Part shown: positions 7,696 through 13,478 of the stretch, piece by piece
Position numbering within the stretch: position 1 is the stretch's first letter
Layout: the number at the start of each line of letters is the position of its first letter
From: a virus
Reading direction: 5' to 3' (one strand)
DNA: 21,059 nt
Virus record (IMG/VR): IMGVR_UViG_3300043449_001729
Coordinates: 1-21,059 of that record
Notes under the pieces: model-generated
Seen by the model: only the letters and a program-made list of their open reading frames with translations
Databases searched by the model: none
What the model was told of the DNA's origin: nothing
Translations under genes and position numbers: made by a program

Positions 7696-8421
7696 ATGGC
7701 TGAAAATCAATCAACAAAATTCAAAGAATTGACCGAAAAAATTAGAGAAGATAAAACTGATAAACCAAAAGGACCTATTAAGTTCCAAATTCAGTTAAAT
7801 GAAGAACAAAAAGAAGCTAAAGAAAAGATTTTAAATAACGCCATAACAATACTAAGTGGTAAAGCCGGTAGTGGTAAAACATTATTAGCTTGTCAGGTTG
7901 CATTGGATATGTTATTTAAAAAGACGGTAAACAAAATCATTATAACTCGCCCAACGGTAAGTAAAGAAGAAATTGGATTTTTACCGGGTGATTTGAGAGA
8001 AAAGATGGAGCCTTGGATGCAACCAATATATTCTAATTTTTATCAATTATATAACAAAGAAAAGATTGATAAGATTTTAGAAAGTGGGCAAGTTGAAATT
8101 GTACCATTGGCATTTATGAGAGGTAGAACTTTCTTAGATGCATTTATTATCGTAGATGAGGCTCAAAACTGTACAAACGACCAAATGGAAATGATTACAT
8201 CTCGTTTGGGATTAAGAAGTAAAATGGTTGTATGTGGTGATACGCAGCAAGTAGATTTAAAATATAGAGGAGATAGTGGGTTCAAATTCTTATTATCAGC
8301 TGCAAAGAAGATTAAGGATATGGATTCACAAACATTATTAACCAATCATAGACATCCAGTTGTAGACTCCTTATTGGATGCATATGATGATTTTAAAAAC
8401 AAAACAAATGGTAACAGTTAA
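7696..8421 (+). CDS. PhoH-like P-loop ATPase
   Basis: This PhoH-family ATPase has 241 residues. PhoH proteins are very common in phages; an RNA-related helicase/ATPase role is suspected but not settled. Walker A is GKAGSGKT at residues 55-62, after LNEEQKEAKEKIL, which resembles the Q-motif region of helicases. Typical PhoH sequence follows: ITRPTVSKEEIGFLPGDLREKM (83-104), FMRGRTFLDAFIIVDEAQN with Walker B at 150-158, and CGDTQQVDL. The first 30 residues are charged and variable. The thioredoxin start lies inside its last codons (14-base overlap), so the two are probably translated together as part of the reductase cluster. Confidence 0.94.
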   Translation: MAENQSTKFKELTEKIREDKTDKPKGPIKFQIQLNEEQKEAKEKILNNAITILSGKAGSGKTLLACQVALDMLFKKTVNKIIITRPTVSKEEIGFLPGDLREKMEPWMQPIYSNFYQLYNKEKIDKILESGQVEIVPLAFMRGRTFLDAFIIVDEAQNCTNDQMEMITSRLGLRSKMVVCGDTQQVDLKYRGDSGFKFLLSAAKKIKDMDSQTLLTNHRHPVVDSLLDAYDDFKNKTNGNS

Positions 8422-8671
8422 AAAATTTAGCGCCGTATGGTGTGGACCATGCAGAGCATTAGCTCCTGTTATGAACGAAATTAAAGGACAATTTTCAAAT
8501 GTAAAATTTGAAGAATATGATGTAGATGTAGCATATGAAGAAGCTACTAAATATGGTGTACGTTCAGTTCCAACGGTAATAGTTGAAAAGAATGGGATAG
8601 AGGTAGATAGATTCGCCGGAGTACAGTCAAAATTAACATATATTAATTCATTAAATGAAAATTTAAAGTAA
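8408..8671 (+). CDS. Thioredoxin/glutaredoxin-like protein
   Basis: This small dithiol oxidoreductase of 87 residues has the classical active site WCGPC at residues 11-15 and the cis-proline in VRSVPTVIV (P55). I chose the ATG at 8408 because it gives MVTVKKFSAVWCGPC, starting at the first beta strand; a longer in-frame start at 8378 would lie further inside phoH. It lacks the first helix of full-length thioredoxin (about 105 residues), as many phage thioredoxins do. Its place just after nrdB-nrdA-phoH suggests it re-reduces the C-terminal cysteines of NrdA. The next promoter-like site begins immediately after its stop. Confidence 0.93.
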   Translation: MVTVKKFSAVWCGPCRALAPVMNEIKGQFSNVKFEEYDVDVAYEEATKYGVRSVPTVIVEKNGIEVDRFAGVQSKLTYINSLNENLK

Positions 8672-8675
8672 AATA

Positions 8676-8707
8676 TTTGTGATTCTCAAAAAAAAGTGTT
8701 ATATTAG
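8676..8707 (+). promoter_or_regulatory. Bacteroidetes-type promoter-like site before the HTH gene
   Basis: TTTG (8676-8679) is followed after exactly 20 bases by TATATTAG (8700-8707), one mismatch from TATATTTG. Four bases (ACGT) then separate it from the ATG at 8712. Spacing and position match the sites at 13467 and 20427, which supports both the promoter and the start chosen for the HTH gene. The transcript would be leaderless. Confidence 0.55.
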
Positions 8708-8711
8708 ACGT

Positions 8712-8906
8712 ATGTTAAAAGGAGAAGCGCATCCAATGCACAAGCTGACTGAAAAGCAAGTATCTCAAATTAGAGAACTTTGGAAAGTAGGTCATCGTAA
8801 TGTCAAAGTATTGGCTAGAAACAATGGAGTTTCGCCTGCTAACATTAAAAAAATAGTTACAAACCAAACGTGGACACATATGATAAAGTGGCCATACGAA
8901 AGGTAA
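8712..8906 (+). CDS. Small helix-turn-helix DNA-binding protein, HNH-endonuclease C-terminal domain type
   Basis: This 64-residue protein reads GEAHPMHKLTEKQVSQIREL, then VKVLARNNGVSPANIKKIVTNQTW. That is the pattern of the DNA-binding C-terminal region of phage HNH homing endonucleases (GE-NP-AKLTE-QV--IR ... LA--FGVS---I--I---TW). There is no HNH catalytic part, and no remnant of one upstream, where the thioredoxin gene sits. It could be a freestanding regulator derived from a homing endonuclease, or a remnant. I prefer ATG 8712 to the in-frame ATG at 8679, because 8712 gives the canonical domain start and lies 4 bases after a promoter-like box. It is strongly basic. Its target is unknown. 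Confidence 0.7.
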   Translation: MLKGEAHPMHKLTEKQVSQIRELWKVGHRNVKVLARNNGVSPANIKKIVTNQTWTHMIKWPYER

Positions 8907-8911
8907 TAGTT

Positions 8912-9070
8912 ATGTCAAACGAAGAAATCATTGAAGAAATTCTAGTAGAAGCTGCTGGATATGGATTACGAATTGAAGTTTTGGATACTGCAAGAAAATT
9001 GTTAGAAGAAAATCCAAAAATGGAAAGAATTAATGCATACGAAGAAGCTTATAATGAATGGATAAAATAG
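8912..9070 (+). CDS. Small acidic protein of unknown function
   Basis: I do not recognise this 52-residue protein. It reads as two or three amphipathic helices (NEEIIEEILVEAAGYGLRIEVLDTARKLLEENP, then INAYEEAYNEWIK; the first stretch spans residues 3-35) and is strongly acidic, with no cysteines or membrane segment. I chose the ATG at 8912, five bases after the HTH stop, preceded by AATAGTTATG as at other starts here; a longer frame from 8870 would run back into the HTH gene. The first Mom-like gene begins 4 bases after its stop, so it belongs to that transcription unit. Confidence 0.6.
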   Translation: MSNEEIIEEILVEAAGYGLRIEVLDTARKLLEENPKMERINAYEEAYNEWIK

Positions 9071-9074
9071 TTAT

Positions 9075-9830
9075 ATGAAGGTAGATGGAAAAGATTATTG
9101 CGATATATCCAAACTTTCAATCAGATTAGTAAGTAAGGATATAGCAAAAGATATTATAGTTAATAACCATTATAGTGGTATATGGACAAAAGTATCTTAT
9201 GCAATAGGACTATTTCATATATCAAACGATGAACACAAATTCTTTGGTGGAGTAAACGAAAAACTTATTGGAGTAGCTTGTTATGGTGACCCGGTTGGCA
9301 GACATTCGGGCGCATCCATTTCGGAACTATTAGATAGAACGGAGGTTTTAGAACTTACCCGTTTATTTGTATTTGATGGATATGGTAGTAATATTGAAAG
9401 TTGGTTCGTTGGTAAATCATTCGAATGGTTAAGAGAAAACGCATCACATATCAAAGCATTAGTATCATATTCAGACCCAAAGGTTGGACACTTAGGAACA
9501 ATATATCAAGCAACCAATTGGATATATCAGGGAAATAGAATCAGACCAAATGATAGTTGGAGTTTTAAATGGAGTGAGATTGATGAATGGCATCATAGTA
9601 GAACTTCATATGTAAAATATGGAACTAATGACCCAAAGATAATTCAAACAATGGTAACATCTCCATTTTGGATTAAAAAAGAACCACGCAAACATAGATA
9701 CGTTTATATTTTGCTAAATGGAAAAGAAAAAAAGAAATTATTTAAATCATTAAAATACCCATCTCTACCTTATCCGAAACTCAATACTGAATTTGTGGAA
9801 GAGATATTTAAATTAGAGCCAATAAACTAA
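9075..9830 (+). CDS. Mom-like DNA modification protein, copy 1
   Basis: This 251-residue protein resembles the phage Mu Mom family, GNAT-like enzymes that convert adenine in DNA to an N6-carbamoylmethyl form and so block restriction. Family-like blocks are KDIIVNNHYSG with H32-Y33 (Mu Mom has a His-Tyr pair at a similar place), NEKLIGVACYGDPVG, VLELTRLFVFDGYGSNIESWFVGKSF (about 91-116), HIKALVSYSDPKVGHLGTIY followed by QATNWIYQG. The N-terminal 150 residues closely match the protein of the next gene, so the pair arose by duplication. The C-terminal 80 residues diverge more and may set specificity. Whether it makes the Mu modification or another one cannot be read from the sequence. Confidence 0.8.
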   Translation: MKVDGKDYCDISKLSIRLVSKDIAKDIIVNNHYSGIWTKVSYAIGLFHISNDEHKFFGGVNEKLIGVACYGDPVGRHSGASISELLDRTEVLELTRLFVFDGYGSNIESWFVGKSFEWLRENASHIKALVSYSDPKVGHLGTIYQATNWIYQGNRIRPNDSWSFKWSEIDEWHHSRTSYVKYGTNDPKIIQTMVTSPFWIKKEPRKHRYVYILLNGKEKKKLFKSLKYPSLPYPKLNTEFVEEIFKLEPIN

Positions 9831-9834
9831 AGTT

Positions 9835-10638
9835 ATGAAAGAAGAAGGCAAAAATTATTGCGATACATCCAAAGTATATATTGCACCAATTAGTAAAGAT
9901 GTAGCAAAAGATATTATCGTAAAGAAACACTATACACATGCTTGGACAGCTTGTAGATATGCATTGGGTATTTTTTATAAAATGAATGAAACCAATGCAC
10001 TAGGTGAAGATAATAAGTTAATTGGATGTTTAGTTTATGGATTTCCCGTTGGAGCAAGAGCAGCAACTTCTATTTCAGAGTTACTTACAAAAGATAACGT
10101 ATTAGAATTAACTCGTCTATATTGCGATGATGGATATGGTTCAAATATTGAATCATATGCAATGGGACAATCATTCAAATGGTTTAGAGAAAATGATTCA
10201 GCAATCAAAGCACTTATTTCTTACGCCGATAACGGACAAGAACACTTAGGTGGCATTTACCAAGCAACCAATTGGATTTATCAGGGGTTAAATACTGATA
10301 TTGCACTAATGCCAAATTATGGTATTTCACTATCAAATGACCCATTCAAATGGATTCATAGTAGGACTGTGTTTACAAAATGGGGTAGTGGTAATTTAGA
10401 ACATCTTCGTAGAGAAATTGGTAAGGATGGTTACAAAGAATTTTGGAGAAGAGAAGAACCACCGAAGCATAGATACCTACAAATCATTACTGCTGATAAG
10501 AAAGAAAAGAAAGCAATTATGAAATCCTTTAAGCATGAAATTAGACCTTATCCAAAAGATACTCGTGCTTTCAATAAGGATATCCAAAATTGGAAAACAA
10601 TCGCACCCGAAACGGAAATAGATACCAAATTTTGGTAA
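9835..10638 (+). CDS. Mom-like DNA modification protein, copy 2
   Basis: This 267-residue protein is the tandem paralogue of the preceding one, starting 4 bases after its stop. It shares YCD-SK near the N-terminus, SKD-AKDIIV-HY (H32-Y33), SISELL, VLELTRL, DGYGSNIES, AIKALISYAD, EHLGGIYQATNWIYQG and the later HSRT and PPKHRY blocks. By eye about half of the first 150 residues are identical. A differing segment lies around 158-180, where this copy has a 10-20 residue longer stretch (TDIALMPNYGISLSNDP). The divergence suggests two maintained enzymes with different targets or steps, not a recent copy. The start follows AACTAAAGTTATG. No terminator is evident after it, and the next promoter-like site is about 50 bases on. 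Confidence 0.8.
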   Translation: MKEEGKNYCDTSKVYIAPISKDVAKDIIVKKHYTHAWTACRYALGIFYKMNETNALGEDNKLIGCLVYGFPVGARAATSISELLTKDNVLELTRLYCDDGYGSNIESYAMGQSFKWFRENDSAIKALISYADNGQEHLGGIYQATNWIYQGLNTDIALMPNYGISLSNDPFKWIHSRTVFTKWGSGNLEHLRREIGKDGYKEFWRREEPPKHRYLQIITADKKEKKAIMKSFKHEIRPYPKDTRAFNKDIQNWKTIAPETEIDTKFW

Positions 10639-10686
10639 TATCTAACTAATTGATTATCAATAGGTTGGATAAATATGTCCAAAATC

Positions 10687-10718
10687 TTTGGTAATATCGA
10701 ATATAATTCGTATATTTG
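10687..10718 (+). promoter_or_regulatory. Bacteroidetes-type promoter-like site before the DGQHR gene
   Basis: TTTG (10687-10690), 20 bases, TATATTTG (10711-10718), followed by TTATAC. Transcription would begin near 10723-10726, leaving a leader of about 120 bases before the ATG at 10843. Confidence 0.7.
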
Positions 10719-10724
10719 TTATAC

Positions 10725-10842
10725 AAATGAGAGATAACTCATTAACATCGGAGGAGACCCCCTCCAAAAAAAATCAAAGGGAGAACACCCTATTAAATCA
10801 AAGGTAACAGTGACACCTTAAGTCACATAAAACAAAATCAAA
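10725..10842 (+). promoter_or_regulatory. Structured 5' leader with hairpins, a possible pseudoknot and three AAATCAAA copies
   Basis: This non-coding leader is built of alternating modules. Hairpin 1 is GGAGG-AGACCC-CCTCC (10750-10765). Hairpin 2 is AGGG-AGAACA-CCCT (10778-10791). A third element has AAGGT (10801-10805) pairing with ACCTT (10815-10819) while the enclosed GTGAC (10810-10814) can pair with GTCAC (10822-10826), the topology of an H-type pseudoknot; the two bases in the last loop are tight, so the stems may instead alternate. AAATCAAA occurs at 10771, 10795 and 10835; the first two extend to AAATCAAAGG, and the third touches the ATG. These GC-rich stems stand out in AT-rich DNA. 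A role in controlling translation of the DGQHR protein is inferred. It matches no riboswitch I know. Confidence 0.55.
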
Positions 10843-12354
10843 ATGATTAAAAAAACAATCGAAGCAAAAGTAGTTCCCGCTACGCTTGAAACTATTAGAA
10901 AGTACTCGGGTAAAATTTATGTAGATGAAACAAATTTACAAAGATTAATTGATAAATGGTCAGACCAGATAGCATCAGACCATATGACTGCATGTTTGAA
11001 AGGACATTCAAACATTTACACAATCGTATTAATTAGTATTAATGGAGTTATTAATTATTGTGAACAACTTATTCAAAGTTATGATGAAGGTTCTGCGCAA
11101 TATGAATCTGTAAAAGATACTTTGGATTATTTAAACAATATTAAATCCAAAGGATATGAATATATAAATGTTGATGGACAGCATAGAACGGATTGTTATA
11201 CTAGATACTTATCTAACCAATTCGTAATTAAACAATCGGTTGTAAATGAAATCCAAACCGATAAAGGCATCTTTGTTGAAGATTTAAAAGATAAGAAATT
11301 TAAAGAACTTCGTAAAGAAACGCAAGATGAAGTATTATCTACTCCACTTACATTAGTAGTAGTTAATTCAGGAACATTAAATGATTTGGTTGATATTACA
11401 ATTTACACCAATATAGGAGAACCTTGGAATAAGCATGAGATGCGAGTTATTATTCCATCTCAATTTAATAGGTCTTTGCATGAATTTATGGCAAATAATC
11501 CATTATTAACTGCTATGTTTAAACATACTAAGAAATTGGATGGTGATTATTCTTTAGTTAAAAAAGGCGATTCTTTAATTATATGTGAATGGTTTGCGTA
11601 TCACTATAATGTAAAACAAAACAACATTTATTTATGGCCAAAGGAAACTACTTTGAATAAATTATGTTCAATTGAAGGCCTTGATAATTTTACTAAAGCT
11701 AGATTCACCGAAGCTAAAGGTTTAATCTCATCTACAATTGAATTAATTAATAATGGAGGTAGTATTAAACATGAACGTAGTTTCTTAGATAATGCTTTCA
11801 TTTTTATGAATATTCTTCAAAATGCAAATCATCCATTAAATCCAATAGGTAAGAAAATCAATATTAATGATTATCATAAATTCTATGATTGGTTTGCTAA
11901 AATGGAGGCAAAACTTCGTTTGGAAGATTTTTATGTTACGGTAAAGGGTAAAATCGTAATTGAACCAATCACTGGTAAAAAGATGACAAATTCCGAATCA
12001 TTTAAGAGAAAGTGTTCAGCTAAGAAAGTCGATGATATTCAACTTCGTTCTGAAAAAATGATTACAAAATTTGCAGAATCATATGATACTTTATTTGCAG
12101 AAGGAACTATAACGCCAATTGATACAAAAAATTATACTAAACAAGATAAATTAGAAGTAGCCATTGCTACCGATTTTATCGATGCGGATGGTAAACCTTT
12201 TACATTTGAAGATTTAATGGGTTCAAATTCTATCATAGAAGGTGACCATAAAACAGCCAGAGCAAAAGGTAATGAAACATCAAAAGCAAATTTAGTTTTA
12301 AGAAATAAAACGGCAAACATTAGAAAATCCGATAAAACAATAGCAGGTAAATAA
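10843..12354 (+). CDS. DGQHR (ParB/DUF262-like) protein with C-terminal HNH-like nuclease motif
   Basis: This 503-residue protein has two recognisable ends. Near the N-terminus YINVDGQHRTDCYTRYL (107-123) matches the DGQHR/DGQQR signature of ParB-like domains found in DndB, DUF262/GmrS and SspE. At the C-terminus FTFEDLMGSNSIIEGDHKTA followed by RAKGNETSKANLVLRNKTANIRK (about 454-495) fits an HNH motif: the D468-H469 pair, then N483 and N492. The same pairing, a DGQQR domain plus an HNH domain, occurs in GmrSD (cuts glucosylated-hmC DNA) and SspE (phosphorothioate-linked defence). The middle is mostly helical with no recognised motif. Its place beside Mom-like and glycosyltransferase genes fits sensing of, or cutting according to, DNA modification. 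It could instead be a homing-type nuclease. The domain calls are fairly sure; the role is not. Confidence 0.72.
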   Translation: MIKKTIEAKVVPATLETIRKYSGKIYVDETNLQRLIDKWSDQIASDHMTACLKGHSNIYTIVLISINGVINYCEQLIQSYDEGSAQYESVKDTLDYLNNIKSKGYEYINVDGQHRTDCYTRYLSNQFVIKQSVVNEIQTDKGIFVEDLKDKKFKELRKETQDEVLSTPLTLVVVNSGTLNDLVDITIYTNIGEPWNKHEMRVIIPSQFNRSLHEFMANNPLLTAMFKHTKKLDGDYSLVKKGDSLIICEWFAYHYNVKQNNIYLWPKETTLNKLCSIEGLDNFTKARFTEAKGLISSTIELINNGGSIKHERSFLDNAFIFMNILQNANHPLNPIGKKININDYHKFYDWFAKMEAKLRLEDFYVTVKGKIVIEPITGKKMTNSESFKRKCSAKKVDDIQLRSEKMITKFAESYDTLFAEGTITPIDTKNYTKQDKLEVAIATDFIDADGKPFTFEDLMGSNSIIEGDHKTARAKGNETSKANLVLRNKTANIRKSDKTIAGK

Positions 12355-12355
12355 T

Positions 12356-13459
12356 ATGAATAAATTTTGGGAATCAGAAGTAGGAAATTACGATAAAAAG
12401 GTATTGATTGTACCAAATTACACTCACTTCGGAGAGGGTAAAAATATAAATGCAGATTCATTTGTATTGGTAATGAAATCTTTTTTAGATAATGCTGGGT
12501 ATGATAATCTACAATTTATAATCCCATATCCGAATGGTAGCATGCCAACGGATTTTATGAAATACAAAAATGTAAAACTTATCAATATGGGGAACGTTTC
12601 TACGTTTCCCCCATTGATGAGAATTCAATTTCCCGATTCGGCATTTAAGAAAATCTTTTCGGAGGAAGGTATTGATATTATTTGGTCACATTTGCCGGAG
12701 TGGACAAATCAATTGTTAATTGTTAGAAGATATAACACAGTTACTCAACCCGTTTTGGGTTATTGTCATTGGTGGGAGATTCCTGAAAATGGTGCATATA
12801 ATCACAACTCATTTTGGAATAACGTACAAGGTATGTTAAAAATGAAAGTATGTGGAGTTAACTCACAATGGGTAAAGAACTTAATTATAAAAAGAGCATC
12901 TGAATTCATTAATCAACAAACATTAGACAAATTAGAACAAATCATTCAGCCTTGGTATTTGGGATGTGATGAATTTGTAGAAGGTAGTGTTAGACAAAAA
13001 ACTATTTTATTCAATCATAGAGCAGATGGTTATACCGGAGCTGAATGGTTTTTTGAAGAGATGGATAAATTATGGGAACAAAGACAAGATTTTAAAGTAT
13101 TAACTTCAATCGCTAGCGTAGCAAAACCATATACCGAATCTATAAGGCATCCTAATAGAGAGCACTATTTAAACAATGTAGGTAGTGCAGATGTTGGGGT
13201 TGGTTGTTTTACAAAATACTCCGCATGGAGTATGAGTACAACCGATGGATTAAGTAGAGGAGTTCCATATATTTTACCAAAAGAATTATGTTATGAAGAA
13301 ATGGTTGGTAAAGATTATCCATTGTTATACAAAGGTAAAAAAGAATTTGTAAAAATACTTACTGATTATTTAGATGGAAAAATAGAAAGACCAAATACAA
13401 AACCAATTGCTGAAAAGTTGTATTGGAAAAATCAACTAAAGAATTGGAAAATTGATTAA
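12356..13459 (+). CDS. Glycosyltransferase, GT-B fold likely
   Basis: This 367-residue protein reads as a two-domain GT-B glycosyltransferase. The N-terminal half starts with a Rossmann strand, KKVLIVPNYTHFGEG, and later has IIWSHLPEWTNQ and LGYCHWWEIPE (H138), where acceptor-side residues would lie. The C-terminal half has ILFNHRADGYTGAEWFFEEM (217-236), typical of the nucleotide-sugar domain start, then ADVGVGCFTKYSAWSMSTTD and GLSRGVPYILPKELCYEEMVG, the region that binds the donor phosphates. There is no signal peptide or membrane segment, so it is cytosolic. Its place among modification genes suggests it transfers a sugar to DNA bases, as T4 AGT and BGT do, but a protein or cell-wall target is possible. 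It starts 1 base after the previous stop. Confidence 0.72.
   Translation: MNKFWESEVGNYDKKVLIVPNYTHFGEGKNINADSFVLVMKSFLDNAGYDNLQFIIPYPNGSMPTDFMKYKNVKLINMGNVSTFPPLMRIQFPDSAFKKIFSEEGIDIIWSHLPEWTNQLLIVRRYNTVTQPVLGYCHWWEIPENGAYNHNSFWNNVQGMLKMKVCGVNSQWVKNLIIKRASEFINQQTLDKLEQIIQPWYLGCDEFVEGSVRQKTILFNHRADGYTGAEWFFEEMDKLWEQRQDFKVLTSIASVAKPYTESIRHPNREHYLNNVGSADVGVGCFTKYSAWSMSTTDGLSRGVPYILPKELCYEEMVGKDYPLLYKGKKEFVKILTDYLDGKIERPNTKPIAEKLYWKNQLKNWKID
12589..12611 (+). other. GC-rich inverted repeat inside the glycosyltransferase gene
   Basis: GGGGAACGT (12589-12597), loop TTCT, ACGTTTCCCC (12602-12611). Nine base pairs with one bulged T. It is an unusually stable stem for this AT-rich DNA and encodes MGNVSTFPP. 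Confidence 0.6.
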
Positions 13460-13474
13460 TTTTTAATATATTTG
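13444..13474 (+). promoter_or_regulatory. Bacteroidetes-type promoter-like site before the DruA-like gene
   Basis: TTG (13444-13446), 20 bases, TATATTTG (13467-13474), then TAAT and the ATG at 13479. The TTG lies in the last codons of the glycosyltransferase. With a start point about 5 bases after the box, the mRNA would begin at or next to the ATG. It would also serve the polymerase gene, 1 base beyond the next stop. Confidence 0.65.
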
Positions 13475-13478
13475 TAAT

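Noticed and set aside
10750-10773. GGAGG/CCTCC hairpin followed by A8, considered as a terminator
   Set aside because: On the plus strand it is followed by A, not T; on the minus strand the T-run comes before the stem. It lies between a promoter-like site and its gene.
10801-10826. Pseudoknot considered as a ribosomal frameshift signal
   Set aside because: It lies before the start codon, with no upstream open frame or slippery heptamer to shift.
12132-12461. 109-codon minus-strand frame across the DGQHR and glycosyltransferase junction
   Set aside because: It is antisense to the HNH-like end and the Rossmann start; no supporting signal.
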